Below, piece after piece: positions 1 through 10,282 of a stretch of 64,000 bases of DNA. Made by a program: the position numbers and the translations under genes. This DNA is from Pseudomonas sp. MIACH (GTDB taxonomy: Bacteria; Pseudomonadota; Gammaproteobacteria; Pseudomonadales; Pseudomonadaceae): contig NZ_LHVO01000018.1 of the NCBI RefSeq assembly GCF_001269925.1, forward strand, positions 186,001-250,000, given 5' to 3'. Position 1 is the stretch's first letter, and each line of letters opens with the position of its first letter. The notes beneath the pieces were generated by a model that worked only from the letters and a program-made list of their open reading frames with translations, made no database searches and had not been told where the DNA came from.

Positions 1-110
1 ATTGCCTGGTGCCAGTTACCAGCGATGAACAGCAACAGGGCCAGCAGTCCCAGGCCGAGGGACTGCCGGCGGACCGTTGGGCTGAGCAAGGGCGGTTGAG
101 CTTTGTTCAC
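1..110 (-). CDS. Partial membrane protein downstream of ugd (N-terminus only)
   Basis: A reading frame opens with GTG at 110, four bases after the ugd stop codon, and runs off the window edge. The visible 36 residues are a short basic, Pro/Gln-rich leader followed by a strongly hydrophobic stretch (LGLGLLALLLFIAGNWHQA), as in the first membrane helix of a polytopic protein. The position at the end of an arn-ugd operon would suit a lipid-linked sugar glycosyltransferase of the ArnT type, but that is inference from context. No catalytic region is visible, so no function is assigned. Confidence 0.5.
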   Translation of the reverse strand, partial: MNKAQPPLLSPTVRRQSLGLGLLALLLFIAGNWHQA

Positions 111-113
111 GTA

Positions 114-1493
114 TCAGGCTTCCACGACCTGAGGCACCCACTGCTGCTGGGGAATCGGCAACTGGCAGGAATCGCCACGGCCGATCGGGTAGTACTGGAA
201 GCCTTTGCGTGCCAGGCGTTCACCGTCGTACAGGTTGCGGCCGTCGAAGATCACCGGGGTTTTCAGGCGCTGGTGGATCAGGTCGAAGTCCGGGGCCTTG
301 AACTGCTGCCATTCGGTGCAGACGATCAGCGCATCGGCGCCGACCAGGGTGGATTCCGGCGTGCCCATCAGCATCAGCCGCTCCTCGTCACCGTAGAGGC
401 GCTGGGTTTCCTGCATGGCTTCCGGGTCGAACGCCCGCACGCTGGCGCCGGCGGCCCACAATGCTTCCATCAGTACGCGGCTGGGCGCATCGCGCATGTC
501 GTCGGTGTTGGGCTTGAACGCCAGGCCCCACAAGGCAAAGGTCTTGCCGCGCAGGTTGCCCTGAAAGAAGGCATTGATGCGCTCGAACAGCTTGCTCTTC
601 TGGCGCTGGTTGATGGCTTCCACGGCTTCCAGCAGGTCGCTGGAGCAGTTGGCCTGCTTGGCGCTGTGGATCAGCGCGCGCATGTCCTTGGGAAAGCACG
701 AGCCGCCGTAGCCGCAGCCAGGGTAGATAAAGTGGTAGCCGATGCGCGAGTCGGCACCGATCCCCAGGCGTACGGCTTCGATGTCGGCGCCCAGGTGTTC
801 GGCCAGCTCGGCGATCTGGTTGATGAAGCTGATCTTGGTGGCCAGCATGCAGTTGGCGGCGTATTTGGTCAGTTCGGCGCTGCGCAGGTCCATGAAGATG
901 ATGCGGTCATGGTTGCGGTTGAACGGCGCGTACAGGTCGCGCATCACGTCGCGCACTTCTTCACGCTCGCAGCCGATGATGATGCGGTCCGGGCGGCGGC
1001 AGTCGGCAACGGCCGAGCCTTCCTTGAGGAATTCCGGGTTGGAGACGATATCGAACTCCAGGTGCCGTCCGGCCAGGTGCAGGGCTTTTTCGATGTGGGC
1101 GCGCAGGGTGTCGCCGGTGCCCACCGGCACGGTGGATTTTTCCACCAGGATCACCGGTTCGATGCGGTGGCGGGACACGGCATCGCCCACCGACAGCACG
1201 TACTTGAGGTCTGCCGAGCCGTCTTCATCCGATGGCGTGCCGACCGCGATAAACAGCACTTCGCCGTGTTCGACGGCGAGTTTTTCGTCAAAGGTGAAGC
1301 GCAGTCGCCCGCTTTCCAGGTTTTCCTTGACCATGGCCGCCAGCCCCGGCTCGAAGATGCTCACATGGCCCTGCTGCAGGAGCTTGACCTTGTTCTGATC
1401 GACGTCCATGCAGATGACATCGTGACCGACTTCGGCCAACACAGTGGCCTGCACCAGACCGACGTAACCACTACCAAATACACTGATTTTCAT
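114..1493 (-). CDS. ugd: UDP-glucose 6-dehydrogenase
   Basis: This cytoplasmic enzyme oxidises UDP-glucose to UDP-glucuronate with two NAD+, giving the substrate of ArnA for Ara4N synthesis. The 459-residue length is normal for the family. An N-terminal Rossmann motif (GSGYVG, residues 7-12) and the catalytic cysteine in YGGSCFPKD (Cys266) are intact. The start codon overlaps the arnF stop as ATGA, so it is translated as the last arn gene. Placing ugd at the operon end is known from Pseudomonas. Assignment is firm. Confidence 0.96.
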   Translation of the reverse strand: MKISVFGSGYVGLVQATVLAEVGHDVICMDVDQNKVKLLQQGHVSIFEPGLAAMVKENLESGRLRFTFDEKLAVEHGEVLFIAVGTPSDEDGSADLKYVLSVGDAVSRHRIEPVILVEKSTVPVGTGDTLRAHIEKALHLAGRHLEFDIVSNPEFLKEGSAVADCRRPDRIIIGCEREEVRDVMRDLYAPFNRNHDRIIFMDLRSAELTKYAANCMLATKISFINQIAELAEHLGADIEAVRLGIGADSRIGYHFIYPGCGYGGSCFPKDMRALIHSAKQANCSSDLLEAVEAINQRQKSKLFERINAFFQGNLRGKTFALWGLAFKPNTDDMRDAPSRVLMEALWAAGASVRAFDPEAMQETQRLYGDEERLMLMGTPESTLVGADALIVCTEWQQFKAPDFDLIHQRLKTPVIFDGRNLYDGERLARKGFQYYPIGRGDSCQLPIPQQQWVPQVVEA

Positions 1494-1903
1494 GGGGCAT
1501 TCCTGGCGCTTGCAGCGCTAGCACGACGAGAGTTAATGACCAGCACACCAAGGATGACCAAGGCCACCCCCAGGCTTTTCGAGAGGGAAAAATGTTCGTT
1601 GAACACCGGCAGGCTGGCGGCCAGCAGGTACACCAGTGCATAGCTGATGCTCAGCAGTGAATAGGCGCGGCCCAGGGGCAGGTGCTTGAGGGCGCCGAGC
1701 CAGCAGAGCATCGACAACGCATAGGCGAGGATCGCCAGGCTCACCACGCCCAACGCTCCGAAGTCGATGGCGTTGCTGTTGAAGGCCGTCAGCCATTCGG
1801 TGGGCAAGGGCAGGCGCGTCATGCTCCAGCGCATGCCCAATTGGGCGGCGCTGACCAGGCCAACGCTGCCCAGGGCCAGGGCAAAACCACGCACGCGGCT
1901 CAT
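1490..1903 (-). CDS. arnF: Undecaprenyl-phosphate-Ara4N flippase subunit ArnF
   Basis: This 137-residue protein has four hydrophobic segments, like EamA/SMR-type small transporters. With ArnE it is thought to flip undecaprenyl-phosphate-L-Ara4N across the inner membrane. I chose the ATG at 1903 because it overlaps the arnE stop as ATGA and gives the normal family length. An apparent longer frame upstream is only arnE read in another phase. The C-terminal half ([12 protein letters not shown]) is typical of the family. Confidence 0.9.
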   Translation of the reverse strand: MSRVRGFALALGSVGLVSAAQLGMRWSMTRLPLPTEWLTAFNSNAIDFGALGVVSLAILAYALSMLCWLGALKHLPLGRAYSLLSISYALVYLLAASLPVFNEHFSLSKSLGVALVILGVLVINSRRASAASARNAP

Positions 1904-2247
1904 ACCTGACGCCCCAACAGCACCACACCGGCAATCACCAGCACCACACCCAGCCAATGCCGTGTGTCGATGTGTTCCTTGAACACACAGCGCGCCACCA
2001 GCGTGACCAGCACGAAATTGAGGCTGAGCATCGGGTAGGCGATGCCGACTTCCAGGCGCTGCAACACCAGCAACCACACCAGCAAGCCAAAACCCAGGCA
2101 CAGCAGGGCCGACCACAGCCACGGCGAGCGCAGCTTCAGCGCCCAACCGTCGGGCTGGTCGCGCCAGCTTTCCACGGCGAATTTTTGCGAGACCTGGCCC
2201 ATGCATGTCAGCAGGCAGGCGGCCAATAACAGGCACAGCGTGATCAT
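1900..2247 (-). CDS. arnE: Undecaprenyl-phosphate-Ara4N flippase subunit ArnE
   Basis: This 115-residue protein has four predicted membrane helices and belongs to the EamA/SMR superfamily. It is the partner of ArnF in moving undecaprenyl-phosphate-L-Ara4N to the periplasmic face, where ArnT uses it. The N-terminus carries the small-transporter pattern with GQVSQK, and the C-terminus ends in [16 protein letters not shown]. The start overlaps the arnT stop and the stop overlaps the arnF start, both as ATGA, which implies coupled translation. Confidence 0.9.
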   Translation of the reverse strand: MITLCLLLAACLLTCMGQVSQKFAVESWRDQPDGWALKLRSPWLWSALLCLGFGLLVWLLVLQRLEVGIAYPMLSLNFVLVTLVARCVFKEHIDTRHWLGVVLVIAGVVLLGRQV

Positions 2248-3899
2248 GGCGCAACCTGCGGGAACACCAGGATCACGATATTGCCTTGCTCGTAGCGCTT
2301 GCCGTCTTTGGGCAGCAGCTCCACTTCGGCGAGTTCGTCGTCACCCTTGACGCGCATTACCACACCGACCGCGCCGTGTTTGCGTGCGTCGCTCATCCAC
2401 TGTTGGACTTGCGTGGTGTCGACCTTGTGATGGGCCGCATCGTCAAAGGCCAAGCCATATTTCACTTCGCCGACGGTGTTATAGAGGGTCACGTCCGGGC
2501 GCTTGACGCGCCAGGCCAGGGCGGAGGCCGCGCCCAGGTCGTTGCTCAGCAAGGCACTGGTCTGACTCAGCTCTTGGAGGTGATCGATGATGAACTGGTC
2601 CGGGGTCTTGTTGTAAACCACCGAATGGGGCAGTGCGGCCGGGACCAACGCCACCAGCAACCAACTGCCGACCACCGGCGCTGCCCACAAGCGCAGCGGG
2701 CGTGACGCTTGCAGCAGGTTGGCAACGATCCAGCCGAACAGAAAGACAAACACCAGCACCAGGCTGAGGGTTTCACTGCCGTGCTCATACACCGGCTTTT
2801 TCAGTTGGAACCACGTCAGCGCAAGCAAGGCCAGCACGCCGATGACCAGGTTCAGCCAGCCGTTGATGCGCAACACACGGCCACGGGCCTGGGCCAATTT
2901 GTCGGCCAGGGTATGACCCATCAACAACGCCAGCGGCAACAGGCACGGCATGATGTAGGAGGGCAACTTGCCCTTGGCCAGGCTGAAAAACGCCAGCGGC
3001 ATCAGCAGCCACAGCAGCAGGAAGGCAGTTTTCGCCGCGCGTTTTTCCTGCCACGCCTGTTTCAGGGTGGACGGCAGCAGCGCAACCCACGGCAGGCAGA
3101 ATGCGACCAGCAGCGGCAGGTAATACCAGAATGGCTCGGCATGCTGGGCATCCTCGCCGGCAAAACGCTGGATATGCTCGTGCCAGAAGAAGAAGTTCCA
3201 GTAGTCCGGCTCTTGCAGGTGCACGGCCAGGGCCCACGGCAGGCTCACAACAATGGCGACGACCACGGCGACCAGCCCATAACCGAGCAGTTCGCGAAAG
3301 CGCTTCTGCCAGATCGCGTAGGGCAGGGCGATCAACACCGGCAACAGCCACGCCAGGAAGCCCTTGGTCATAAAGCCCATGCCACAGGCAAAACCGAGCA
3401 GCGCCCAGGCTCCCAGGCGGCCGTTGCGGGTGGTGCTGTCGAAGCAGAACCACAGGGCAACGCCGGTCAGGTTGACCCAGAACGTGAACTGCGGGTCGAG
3501 GTTGGCGTAGCCGCCCAGTGCCGCCACGCTGACGAAACTCATGTACAGCACGGTGCTGACCAGGCTTTTTTGCGGGTCATTCCACAGCCGGCGCGACACC
3601 AGGTACACCAGCAGGATGCTCAAGCCGGTGCTCAACGCCGACGCGAAGCGCACGCCAAACAGGTTTTGCCCGAAGATCGCCTGGCCGAGCGCGATCATCC
3701 AGTAACCGGCAGCCGGCTTTTCGAAGTAGCGAATCCCCATGAAGTGCGGCGAGGCCCACTTGCCGGTCAGCAGCATTTCCTGGCTGATCTGCGCGTAGCG
3801 GGTTTCATCCGGAATCCACAGGCCGTGGGTGGCCAGCGGCAACAGGTAAAACACACCGAACGCCAACAGGAGCAGGGGCAAGGCCCAACGCCGGATCAT
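2244..3899 (-). CDS. arnT: Lipid A Ara4N transferase ArnT
   Basis: ArnT is an inner-membrane GT83-family glycosyltransferase that transfers L-Ara4N from undecaprenyl phosphate to lipid A phosphates. This lowers surface charge and gives polymyxin resistance. The 551-residue protein starts with a helix ([19 protein letters not shown]) followed by the conserved acidic periplasmic loop [16 protein letters not shown] and later GYWMIALGQ. Many further hydrophobic segments follow. The ATG at 3899 is preferred over an upstream start because it overlaps the arnD stop as ATGA. Confidence 0.95.
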   Translation of the reverse strand: MIRRWALPLLLLAFGVFYLLPLATHGLWIPDETRYAQISQEMLLTGKWASPHFMGIRYFEKPAAGYWMIALGQAIFGQNLFGVRFASALSTGLSILLVYLVSRRLWNDPQKSLVSTVLYMSFVSVAALGGYANLDPQFTFWVNLTGVALWFCFDSTTRNGRLGAWALLGFACGMGFMTKGFLAWLLPVLIALPYAIWQKRFRELLGYGLVAVVVAIVVSLPWALAVHLQEPDYWNFFFWHEHIQRFAGEDAQHAEPFWYYLPLLVAFCLPWVALLPSTLKQAWQEKRAAKTAFLLLWLLMPLAFFSLAKGKLPSYIMPCLLPLALLMGHTLADKLAQARGRVLRINGWLNLVIGVLALLALTWFQLKKPVYEHGSETLSLVLVFVFLFGWIVANLLQASRPLRLWAAPVVGSWLLVALVPAALPHSVVYNKTPDQFIIDHLQELSQTSALLSNDLGAASALAWRVKRPDVTLYNTVGEVKYGLAFDDAAHHKVDTTQVQQWMSDARKHGAVGVVMRVKGDDELAEVELLPKDGKRYEQGNIVILVFPQVAP

Positions 3900-4780
3900 G
3901 CCTGCTGCACTCCGAGCCAACCCTCACGGCCGCTCAAGGCGCCGCGCACCAGGTGTTGCTGGGGCAGGGTGGTCAAGTCCGCAGGCAACAAGTCGCCCAG
4001 CGGTTTGAAATCAATGCCGCGCTGCCCTGCCTGGGCGAGCAACTGGCGAAAATCGTTGGCCATCAGAATCCCTTCTACTTCTGCGTGGATCGTGTAGACG
4101 TTGAGCTTCGACGCGGCAAACCGGTCAAGAATGAAGCTGTTGAAGTCTTTGGCGGCCACCACCGGCCCGACGACTTCGTCGAAGGTCGGCAGGTCCACCG
4201 GAATTTGTGGCGTACCCGCGCTGCCATCGGCCAATGTCGGCCGAAACAGGCTGGTACCTCGGCAATCGCTGTTGTAGCGAAAGTTGAAACCTTGCTTGGC
4301 TTGCACCACACGCTCATCGGCACGCCAACCGGCGGCCGCCGAACAGTCGATGCGTTCGCCCAGGATGTCGCTCAGGGTCTCCACGCCGCGTCGAATCTGC
4401 TCGACCAACTGCGCATCGCTCCAACGCCCGGTGTTGGCCTGCCAGCCGTGGTGATCCCAGGCGTGCAGGCCGACTTCATGCCCCGCTGCCTTGGCCTGGC
4501 GCATCAAGTGCCCCAGGTCACGACCGATCGGCTTGCCCGGCCAGGCAGTGCCGGCGAGCAGGATGTCCCAGCCGTACAGGCCGGCAGCGTTGGAGCGCAG
4601 CATCTTCCACAGGAACTGCGGGCGGATCAGGCGCCACAAGTGGCGCCCCATGTTGTCCGGCCCGACACTGAAGAAGAACGTCGCTTTTACCCCGGCCTCA
4701 TCCAGGGATTCGAGCAACCGTGGCACACCTTCACGGGTGCCGCGGTAGGTGTCGACGTCGATGCGAAGACCTGCCTCCAT
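3896..4780 (-). CDS. arnD: 4-deoxy-4-formamido-L-arabinose-phosphoundecaprenol deformylase ArnD
   Basis: ArnD removes the formyl group from undecaprenyl-phosphate-L-Ara4FN after ArnC has made it, at the inner face of the membrane. The 294-residue protein is a NodB/polysaccharide-deacetylase (CE4) domain. [13 protein letters not shown] near the N-terminus and [13 protein letters not shown] around residue 100 give the metal-binding Asp and His residues. The start overlaps the arnA stop (TAATG), and the stop overlaps arnT. Confidence 0.94.
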   Translation of the reverse strand: MEAGLRIDVDTYRGTREGVPRLLESLDEAGVKATFFFSVGPDNMGRHLWRLIRPQFLWKMLRSNAAGLYGWDILLAGTAWPGKPIGRDLGHLMRQAKAAGHEVGLHAWDHHGWQANTGRWSDAQLVEQIRRGVETLSDILGERIDCSAAAGWRADERVVQAKQGFNFRYNSDCRGTSLFRPTLADGSAGTPQIPVDLPTFDEVVGPVVAAKDFNSFILDRFAASKLNVYTIHAEVEGILMANDFRQLLAQAGQRGIDFKPLGDLLPADLTTLPQQHLVRGALSGREGWLGVQQA

Positions 4781-6771
4781 TACTTTTTGTCCGCAATTTC
4801 AAGCATGGCTTCACGCAGGAAGAAATCGAGCGTATTACCGATGGTTTCGCTCATTTCCACGGTCGGCTCCCAGTTCAGCAGGCGCTTGGCGTTTTCGATG
4901 CTTGGCTTGCGGTGTGCCACGTCCTGGTAACCGGTGCCGTAGAACGCCTTGCTTTCTACATCGCGGAAACCGGCGAACGGCGGGAAGTTGCTGCGCAGCG
5001 GGTGCGCTTCGAACTGACGCAGCAGCTCTTCGCCCAACTGACGGATGCTGGCTTCGTTTTCCGGGTTGCCGATGTTGATGATCTGGCCGTTGCAGGCATC
5101 GTTGTCGTTATCGATGATGCGCGCCAGGGCTTCGATACCGTCGGCGATGTCGGTGAAGCAACGCTTCTGCTCGCCACCGTCGAACAGGCGGATCGGCGTG
5201 CCTTCCACCAGGTTCAGGATCAGCTGGGTGATCGCACGGGAGCTGCCGATACGCGCCGAATCCAGGCGGTCCAGGCGTGGGCCCATCCAGTTGAAGGGAC
5301 GGAACAGGGTGAAGTTCAGGCCCTTGGCACCGTAGGCCCAGATCACGCGGTCCAGCAGTTGTTTGGAGACCGAGTAGATCCAGCGCTGCTTGTTGACCGG
5401 GCCAACCACCAGGTTGGAGGTGTCTTCGTCGAAGTACTGGTCCTGGCACATGCCATAGACTTCGGAAGTCGACGGGAAGATCACGCGCTTGTTGTACTTG
5501 ACGCAGTAGCGCACCAGCTTGAGGTTCTCTTCGAAGTCCAGCTCGAACACGCGCAGCGGGTTACGGGTGTATTCGATTGGCGTGGCGATGGCCACCAGCG
5601 GCAGGACCACGTCGCACTTCTTGATGTGGTACTCGATCCACTCGGTGTGGATGCTGATGTCGCCTTCGACGTAATGGAAGTTCGGGTGGCTGCGCAGGCG
5701 CTCGATGGCGTCGGAGCCGATGTCCAGGCCGTAGACTTCATAACGGTCGTCACGCAGCAGGCGTTCGGACAGGTGGTTACCGATAAAGCCGTTCACACCG
5801 AGGATCAGCACGCGGGTACGGCGCGGCTTGCGGCCGGACTCGGCACCGCGCAGCACGGAGCCGTCGACCAGGCCCAGTTCGCTGGCCAGGGACGGACCGG
5901 CCAGGTACAGGCCGTTGTCGTTGCGCTGGCCGAACTTGACCACGAGGGAGTCTTCACCGCAGGCGATGCGCAGCGGGTTGACGCTGATCACGCGGCCCGG
6001 CGCCAGGCCTTCATTGCCCTTGACCACTTCGGCTTGCCAGACGATGAGCTTGTGCTCACCGACGGCGCAGAACGCGCCCGGGTACGGTTGAGTCACCGCA
6101 CGCACGAGGTTGAACAGTTCTTCAGCCGGTTTTTTCCACTCCAGCTTGCCGTCGGCAGCGGTGCGACGACCGAAGTAGGTGGCCTGGCTTTCGTCCTGGG
6201 CGGTTTCAGTCAGCTTGCCTGCGGCCAGTTGCGGCAGGGCGTCGCGCAGCAGGCTGGTCGCTGCATCACGCAGTTTGGCATGCAGGGTCAGGCCGGTGTC
6301 AGTGCGCTCGATCACAACTTTCTGTTGGGCCAGGATCGCGCCGGCATCGGCACGCTTGACCATACGGTGCAGGGTCACGCCGGTTTCGGTTTCGCCGTTG
6401 ACCAGCACCCAGTTGGCCGGTGCGCGGCCACGGTATTTAGGCAGCAGCGAGCCGTGCAGGTTGAACGCGCCTTTGCTGGCGGTGGCCAACAGCGGCTCGC
6501 TCAGCAGGTTGCGGTAATAGAAGGAGAAGATGTATTCCGGGTTCAGCTTGGCAATTCGCTCGATCCACAACGGGTGGTTGGCATCTTCCGGCGCGTGCAC
6601 CGGGATGCCGTTGCGCGCGCACAGCTGGGCGACGGAACCGTAGAAATTGTTTTCCTTGGGGTCATCGGCATGGGTGAACACGGCGGCAATGTCGTAGCCG
6701 GCAGTCAGCAGGGCTTCAATGCCCGCACAGCCAATATCGTGGTAAGCGAAGACAACGGCTTTTGAATTCAT
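4780..6771 (-). CDS. arnA: Bifunctional UDP-Ara4N formyltransferase / UDP-glucuronate decarboxylase ArnA
   Basis: The two catalytic domains are both present in 663 residues. Residues 1-300 are the 10-formyl-THF-dependent transferase, with NLHGSLLP (Asn104, His106) and Asp142. Residues from about 315 form the NAD+-dependent decarboxylating dehydrogenase, with Rossmann motif GVNGFIG and the YSVSK (YxxxK) motif near residue 430. The enzyme first decarboxylates UDP-glucuronate to the 4-keto pentose and later formylates UDP-Ara4N. The transamination between these steps needs ArnB, which is not encoded in this operon. The start overlaps the arnC stop as ATGA. Confidence 0.96.
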   Translation of the reverse strand: MNSKAVVFAYHDIGCAGIEALLTAGYDIAAVFTHADDPKENNFYGSVAQLCARNGIPVHAPEDANHPLWIERIAKLNPEYIFSFYYRNLLSEPLLATASKGAFNLHGSLLPKYRGRAPANWVLVNGETETGVTLHRMVKRADAGAILAQQKVVIERTDTGLTLHAKLRDAATSLLRDALPQLAAGKLTETAQDESQATYFGRRTAADGKLEWKKPAEELFNLVRAVTQPYPGAFCAVGEHKLIVWQAEVVKGNEGLAPGRVISVNPLRIACGEDSLVVKFGQRNDNGLYLAGPSLASELGLVDGSVLRGAESGRKPRRTRVLILGVNGFIGNHLSERLLRDDRYEVYGLDIGSDAIERLRSHPNFHYVEGDISIHTEWIEYHIKKCDVVLPLVAIATPIEYTRNPLRVFELDFEENLKLVRYCVKYNKRVIFPSTSEVYGMCQDQYFDEDTSNLVVGPVNKQRWIYSVSKQLLDRVIWAYGAKGLNFTLFRPFNWMGPRLDRLDSARIGSSRAITQLILNLVEGTPIRLFDGGEQKRCFTDIADGIEALARIIDNDNDACNGQIINIGNPENEASIRQLGEELLRQFEAHPLRSNFPPFAGFRDVESKAFYGTGYQDVAHRKPSIENAKRLLNWEPTVEMSETIGNTLDFFLREAMLEIADKK

Positions 6772-7805
6772 GACGAAACCTGATCGGAAGGAGAAGTAGT
6801 GGTGGTATGGGAGGACACCAGGCCGTCAACGACGACCACGGGTGCCGGTGCTGCCGGTTGGTTGCGCAGCACTTTTTCAATAAAGAAGCGGGGGCGGGCG
6901 CGGACATCGCTGTACATGCGGCCCAGGTATTCACCCAGCAGGCCCATGCCGATGAACTGGCCACCGGTGAACACGAACAGCACCGCGAACAGTACGAACA
7001 GACCGTCGCCGGCCCAGTCAGCACCGAAGGCCAGGCGCATCACGATCAACGCAAAGGCGAAAAATACGCCCAGCGCGGCCAGGCTGAAGCCGACGATGGA
7101 GAGCAGGCGCAGCGGGGTGGTGGTCATGCAGGTCAGCAGGTCGAACATCAGGCTGATCAGGCGCATGGCGCTGTATTTGGATTCGCCGTGTTCACGCTCG
7201 GCATGGTGCACCAGGATCTCGGTGGTATGACGGGCAAAGCCGTTGGCCAGGATCGGGATAAAGGTGCTGCGCTCGCGGCAGGCGAGCATGGCGTCGACGA
7301 TGGTGCGCCGGTAAGCGCGCAGCATGCAGCCGTAGTCGGTCATAGCCACGCCGGTGGAGCGTTGCACGGCGAGGTTGATCAGGCGTGAAGGCCAGCGGCG
7401 AAAGGCCGAGTCCTGGCGATTGTTGCGTACCGTGGCGACTACGTCGTAGCCCAGGGCGGCTTGTTCCACCAGGCGCGGGATTTCTTCGGGAGGGTTCTGC
7501 AGGTCGGCGTCGAGGGTAATCACCACTTCGCCCCGGCACTGCTCGAAACCCGCCATGATCGCCGCGTGCTGCCCGTAGTTGCGATTGAGGATAACCGCCA
7601 CCACATTGCTGCCGTCTTCAGCGGCGGCGTCTTCGAGCATTTGGGCGGAGTTGTCGCGACTACCGTCATCCACCAGGATGATTTCGTATTCGTAGGCCAG
7701 TTGCTTGCAGGCTGCTGTCGTGCGACGCAGCAATTCAGGCAGGCTGTCTTGTTCGTTGTAGACCGGGATAACGATCGACACGCAATGAATAGGGTAGGGT
7801 TTCAA
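6768..7805 (-). CDS. arnC: Undecaprenyl-phosphate Ara4FN transferase ArnC
   Basis: This is a GT2-family enzyme that moves L-Ara4FN from UDP to undecaprenyl phosphate. It shows [19 protein letters not shown] at the N-terminus, the [13 protein letters not shown] nucleotide/metal motif around residue 100, and two C-terminal membrane helices. The length is 345 residues, with a family-normal start. The only in-frame start is TTG at 7805, since TAA lies six codons upstream. An ATG at 7813 in another frame ends in TGA overlapping this TTG, which is the arrangement expected if a coupled upstream gene once ended here. It is now the first gene of the operon. Confidence 0.93.
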   Translation of the reverse strand: MKPYPIHCVSIVIPVYNEQDSLPELLRRTTAACKQLAYEYEIILVDDGSRDNSAQMLEDAAAEDGSNVVAVILNRNYGQHAAIMAGFEQCRGEVVITLDADLQNPPEEIPRLVEQAALGYDVVATVRNNRQDSAFRRWPSRLINLAVQRSTGVAMTDYGCMLRAYRRTIVDAMLACRERSTFIPILANGFARHTTEILVHHAEREHGESKYSAMRLISLMFDLLTCMTTTPLRLLSIVGFSLAALGVFFAFALIVMRLAFGADWAGDGLFVLFAVLFVFTGGQFIGMGLLGEYLGRMYSDVRARPRFFIEKVLRNQPAAPAPVVVVDGLVSSHTTTTSPSDQVSS

Positions 7806-8240
7806 AGATTCATGACCTCGGAGTTAGAGCAACTTGGAGCGTGGAAACATCAGCAATCGTTGGGCGAGCGCCTAGCCCGCAGATAAAAAAACGGGGTTAA
7901 AGCTGAAACGTAATCAACAGGTTAGCTGGTGTTACGAGTTTTGCCCTGAAGTTTCACGTCCAAGATTAAGCGCAAAAATGTTGAACAGATATGAAAGGCA
8001 GATGAAAAACTCGTTTATTTGACAGGTAGACAGCTAGTGTTCAGCTACACAACTAAGGCGCTGCGGGTGTTATTTATGGGGCGAAACAGGAACTGTTTGC
8101 ATGTCGCGCGCCGGACTTGATGCGCACGGGCTGCGGGATCACGCCGCGCGACCGGCAGCTGCGTATTTATATTGAAGAATCTTCTCTGCATTGGCCCTCA
8201 AGTGCCGGTAAAGTAAGCCATCTCTTGCCAGGGTACTCGG
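7806..8240. promoter_or_regulatory. Intergenic region ahead of the arn operon; no arnB
   Basis: This 435-base gap holds no convincing gene. It must contain the arn promoter, read leftwards. The A+T-rich part at about 7960-8020 includes one CTTAAT half-site on the minus strand (about 7966-7971), which resembles half of a PmrA box, but I cannot find a matching second half at the expected spacing. A TTGACA at 8019-8024 on the plus strand has no good -10 partner. No aminotransferase-like remnant could be read in any frame. Confidence 0.4.
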
Positions 8241-9053
8241 ATGAATAGCGTGCAGCGTATAGGCGGCCAATGGCGGCCCGTTTTGATCGGATTGTTGATG
8301 ACGGCAGCCTTCGTCACGACCGTACGGGCAGATGATGGGGTGGCACTGACCACACTCGCTCAAGTGCCCGAGGGCGTTGAAGTGCGCGGCAGGCAGGTCG
8401 CCGCCTATACCTGGGACGACCGCCAAGGCAAGAACCTGCTGGTGCTCTCCGAGCAAGTCAGCGAGCGCGAGGACGACGGCACCCAGTCGGCGTTTGTCTA
8501 TGCGGCCCAATACCTGATCGATGGCGACCGCCCCAAGCGCATGTGGATGCTCTACGACGACGTACAGCATTGCGAATTCGATGCGGCGCTGCGCTTTGAC
8601 ATGGCCGCGACCAAGGTCACCGACCTCACCGGCGATGGCATCACCCAGGCCACGGTGGGCTATTCGCGCACCTGCACCAGCGATGTCAGCCCCAATGAAT
8701 TCAAGCTGATCATGCACGTCGGCAAGTCGCAGAAGTACCGCCTGCGCGGTGTCGATCGCGTGGGCGCGGCCTGGTGGGATGAAGAGGCGGGGGCACTGCG
8801 CGGCATGCCGCTGCCCAAGGATTGCAGTGTGGCGGGGCAGCAGGCGCTGGTCAGCCAGTACAAGGAGCAGGGCACGGAGTTGCCGTTGCCGGGGTGCTAT
8901 GGCGATGAGAAGGATTTTGCCAAGGCGCCGGATGCCTATCTCGCATTCATGCGCCAGCACTGGTTCGCGTTGATGCAGAAACAGGACGCCGAATGGAGCC
9001 AGGCCCTGACACAGCCCCAGGCACCTGCCGAGGATGACGAAACTGCCCCATGA
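8241..9053 (+). CDS. Secreted conserved protein, possibly M949_RS01915-type
   Basis: This 270-residue protein has a Sec-type signal (basic start, hydrophobic core LIGLLMTAAFVTTV, probable cleavage after VRA near residue 30). The mature part contains aromatic-rich strands and the segment DLTGDGITQATVGYSRTC, then NEFKLIMHVGKSQKYRLRG. This pattern recalls the family named after Riemerella M949_RS01915, linked to surface polysaccharide. I rely on memory for this, so the name is tentative. Two cysteine pairs could form disulfides in the periplasm. It is monocistronic. Confidence 0.65.
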   Translation: MNSVQRIGGQWRPVLIGLLMTAAFVTTVRADDGVALTTLAQVPEGVEVRGRQVAAYTWDDRQGKNLLVLSEQVSEREDDGTQSAFVYAAQYLIDGDRPKRMWMLYDDVQHCEFDAALRFDMAATKVTDLTGDGITQATVGYSRTCTSDVSPNEFKLIMHVGKSQKYRLRGVDRVGAAWWDEEAGALRGMPLPKDCSVAGQQALVSQYKEQGTELPLPGCYGDEKDFAKAPDAYLAFMRQHWFALMQKQDAEWSQALTQPQAPAEDDETAP

Positions 9054-9100
9054 TTTGGCGTCATGGCCTTGGTGCGTTAGACTCGGCTCTGCCAATTCAC

Positions 9101-9140
9101 TAAATACCTTGATTTAACAATGGCTTGCTTGAGGTATTTA
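9101..9140. repeat. 9-bp perfect inverted repeat upstream of the recombinase
   Basis: TAAATACCT at 9101-9109 is mirrored by AGGTATTTA at 9132-9140, with 22 bases between. It lies just upstream of a tyrosine recombinase gene. It could be a recombinase-binding site, an autoregulatory operator or a weak terminator of the upstream gene; it lacks a T-tract. Arms of this length with this spacing are common in recombination core sites, but no strand exchange is shown. Confidence 0.4.
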
Positions 9141-9159
9141 ATCCAAAGGCTGATCTAAC

Positions 9160-10074
9160 TTGACTGAGTCTATCCGCAACCCACTGACCCTCTACCTCAC
9201 TCGCCTGGCACCCTCCAGCCAGCTGACCATGCGCTACGTGCTGCAGGACGCCGCCGACCGCCTGGGCTTTGAGGACATCAACCTCGAAGACATCGACTGG
9301 CACCTGCTGCAACCCGAGCACGTCATCGCCCTGGTGGCGGCCTTGCGCGAAGATGGCTATGCGCCGAATACCTCGTCGCTGTATGTGAATGCCGTGCGGG
9401 GGGTGATGAATGAAGCCTGGCGCATGAGCCTGATCAGCCAGGAACATCTGCTCAAGATGCGCACGGTCAAGGCCACGCCAGGCACTCGCCTCAGCCAGGG
9501 TCGCAACCTGCGGCGCACGTTGATCCGGGAAATGATGGATGTCTGCGCCGCCGATCCGCGCCCCCAAGGCCTGCGGGATGCGGCGGTGATTGGCATCCTG
9601 TACGGCTCGGGGATGCGCAAGTCGGAATCGGTCAACCTCGACCTGGCGCAGATCAACTTTGATGAGCGCAGCTTGCGGGTGATCGGCAAGGGCAATAAGG
9701 AGCTGGTCAAGTACGCGCCGGACTGGGCGTTCGCCAAGTTGCAGGCGTGGTTGGCCTTCAGGCGCGAACAGCTCAAGGAAGGCGAACAGGACGATAGCTT
9801 TCTGTTCAACCGCATACGCCGGGGCAGCCATATCACCCGCGAGCGTATCACCAAGCACGCGATTTACTACATCGCCCGCCAACGCGGTGAGCAGGTGGGC
9901 GTAAAGATCATGCCCCACGATTTCCGCCGCTCGTTCATTACGCGCGTGATCGAGGAGCATGACCTGTCGATTGCACAGAAACTCGCGCATCACACCAATA
10001 TCCAGACCACCGCCAGCTATGACGTGCGTGACGACAATGAGCGGAGGCGGGCGGTGGATCGGTTCGATTTATAG
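9160..10074 (+). CDS. Tyrosine site-specific recombinase/integrase
   Basis: This 304-residue protein has a SAM-like core-binding N-domain (residues 1-100) and a catalytic domain. All expected residues are visible: Arg153 in YGSGMRKSE, Lys177 in GKGNK, HDFR at 253-256, His278 in AHHTN, and nucleophile Tyr287 in TTASYDVRD. The start is TTG at 9160, because TGA lies three codons upstream; AAAGG at 9144-9148 is the likely ribosome site. It stands alone, without excisionase or prophage genes, so it may be a XerC/D-like resident recombinase or the remnant of a lost element. Confidence 0.88.
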   Translation: MTESIRNPLTLYLTRLAPSSQLTMRYVLQDAADRLGFEDINLEDIDWHLLQPEHVIALVAALREDGYAPNTSSLYVNAVRGVMNEAWRMSLISQEHLLKMRTVKATPGTRLSQGRNLRRTLIREMMDVCAADPRPQGLRDAAVIGILYGSGMRKSESVNLDLAQINFDERSLRVIGKGNKELVKYAPDWAFAKLQAWLAFRREQLKEGEQDDSFLFNRIRRGSHITRERITKHAIYYIARQRGEQVGVKIMPHDFRRSFITRVIEEHDLSIAQKLAHHTNIQTTASYDVRDDNERRRAVDRFDL

Positions 10075-10103
10075 GCGACCGGCGCCGTTTTACGTAGCGC
10101 GAA

Positions 10104-10261
10104 CCCCTGTGGCGAGCGGGCTTGTCGAATCGTCGCACCGCCCACGTTGGGCTGCGCAGTAGCCCCAAAACCTGTCTCTGCGGAATATCAGGTACACCGC
10201 ATTCGTCCTTGATTGGGAGCGCTACGCGCTCCAACGCGGGGCAAGCCCGCTCGCCACACAA
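10104..10261. repeat. REP pair (REPIN-like)
   Basis: CCTGTGGCGAGCGGGCTTGT at 10106-10125 is mirrored by GGCAAGCCCGCTCGCCACAC at 10240-10259. This is the G+C-rich palindromic core typical of fluorescens-group REP sequences, arranged as an inverted pair about 115 bases apart. Such pairs are mobilised in trans by RAYT transposases. None is encoded in this window. It lies in the convergent gap between the recombinase and SDR genes. Confidence 0.75.
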
Positions 10262-10282
10262 ATATTGATAAGAGGGGCCGGT

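Noticed and set aside
1490..2254. A 254-codon frame covering both arnE and arnF
   Set aside because: Its first 117 codons are arnE read out of frame; only the part from 1903 onwards matches ArnF.
9..6765. Very long open frames on the plus strand opposite ugd and arnT/arnD/arnA (up to 681 codons)
   Set aside because: They mirror the codon bias of the arn genes, have low-complexity Gln/His/Arg/Val-rich products, and have no domain or ribosome site. They are antisense shadows.
8019..8047. TTGACA as -35 of a promoter for the gene at 8241
   Set aside because: No -10-like hexamer at 16-18 bases; kept only as a note in the intergenic entry.
8139..9095. Minus-strand frame opposite the secreted protein at 8241
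   Set aside because: The plus-strand product has a clear signal peptide and family-like segments; the other is a shadow.
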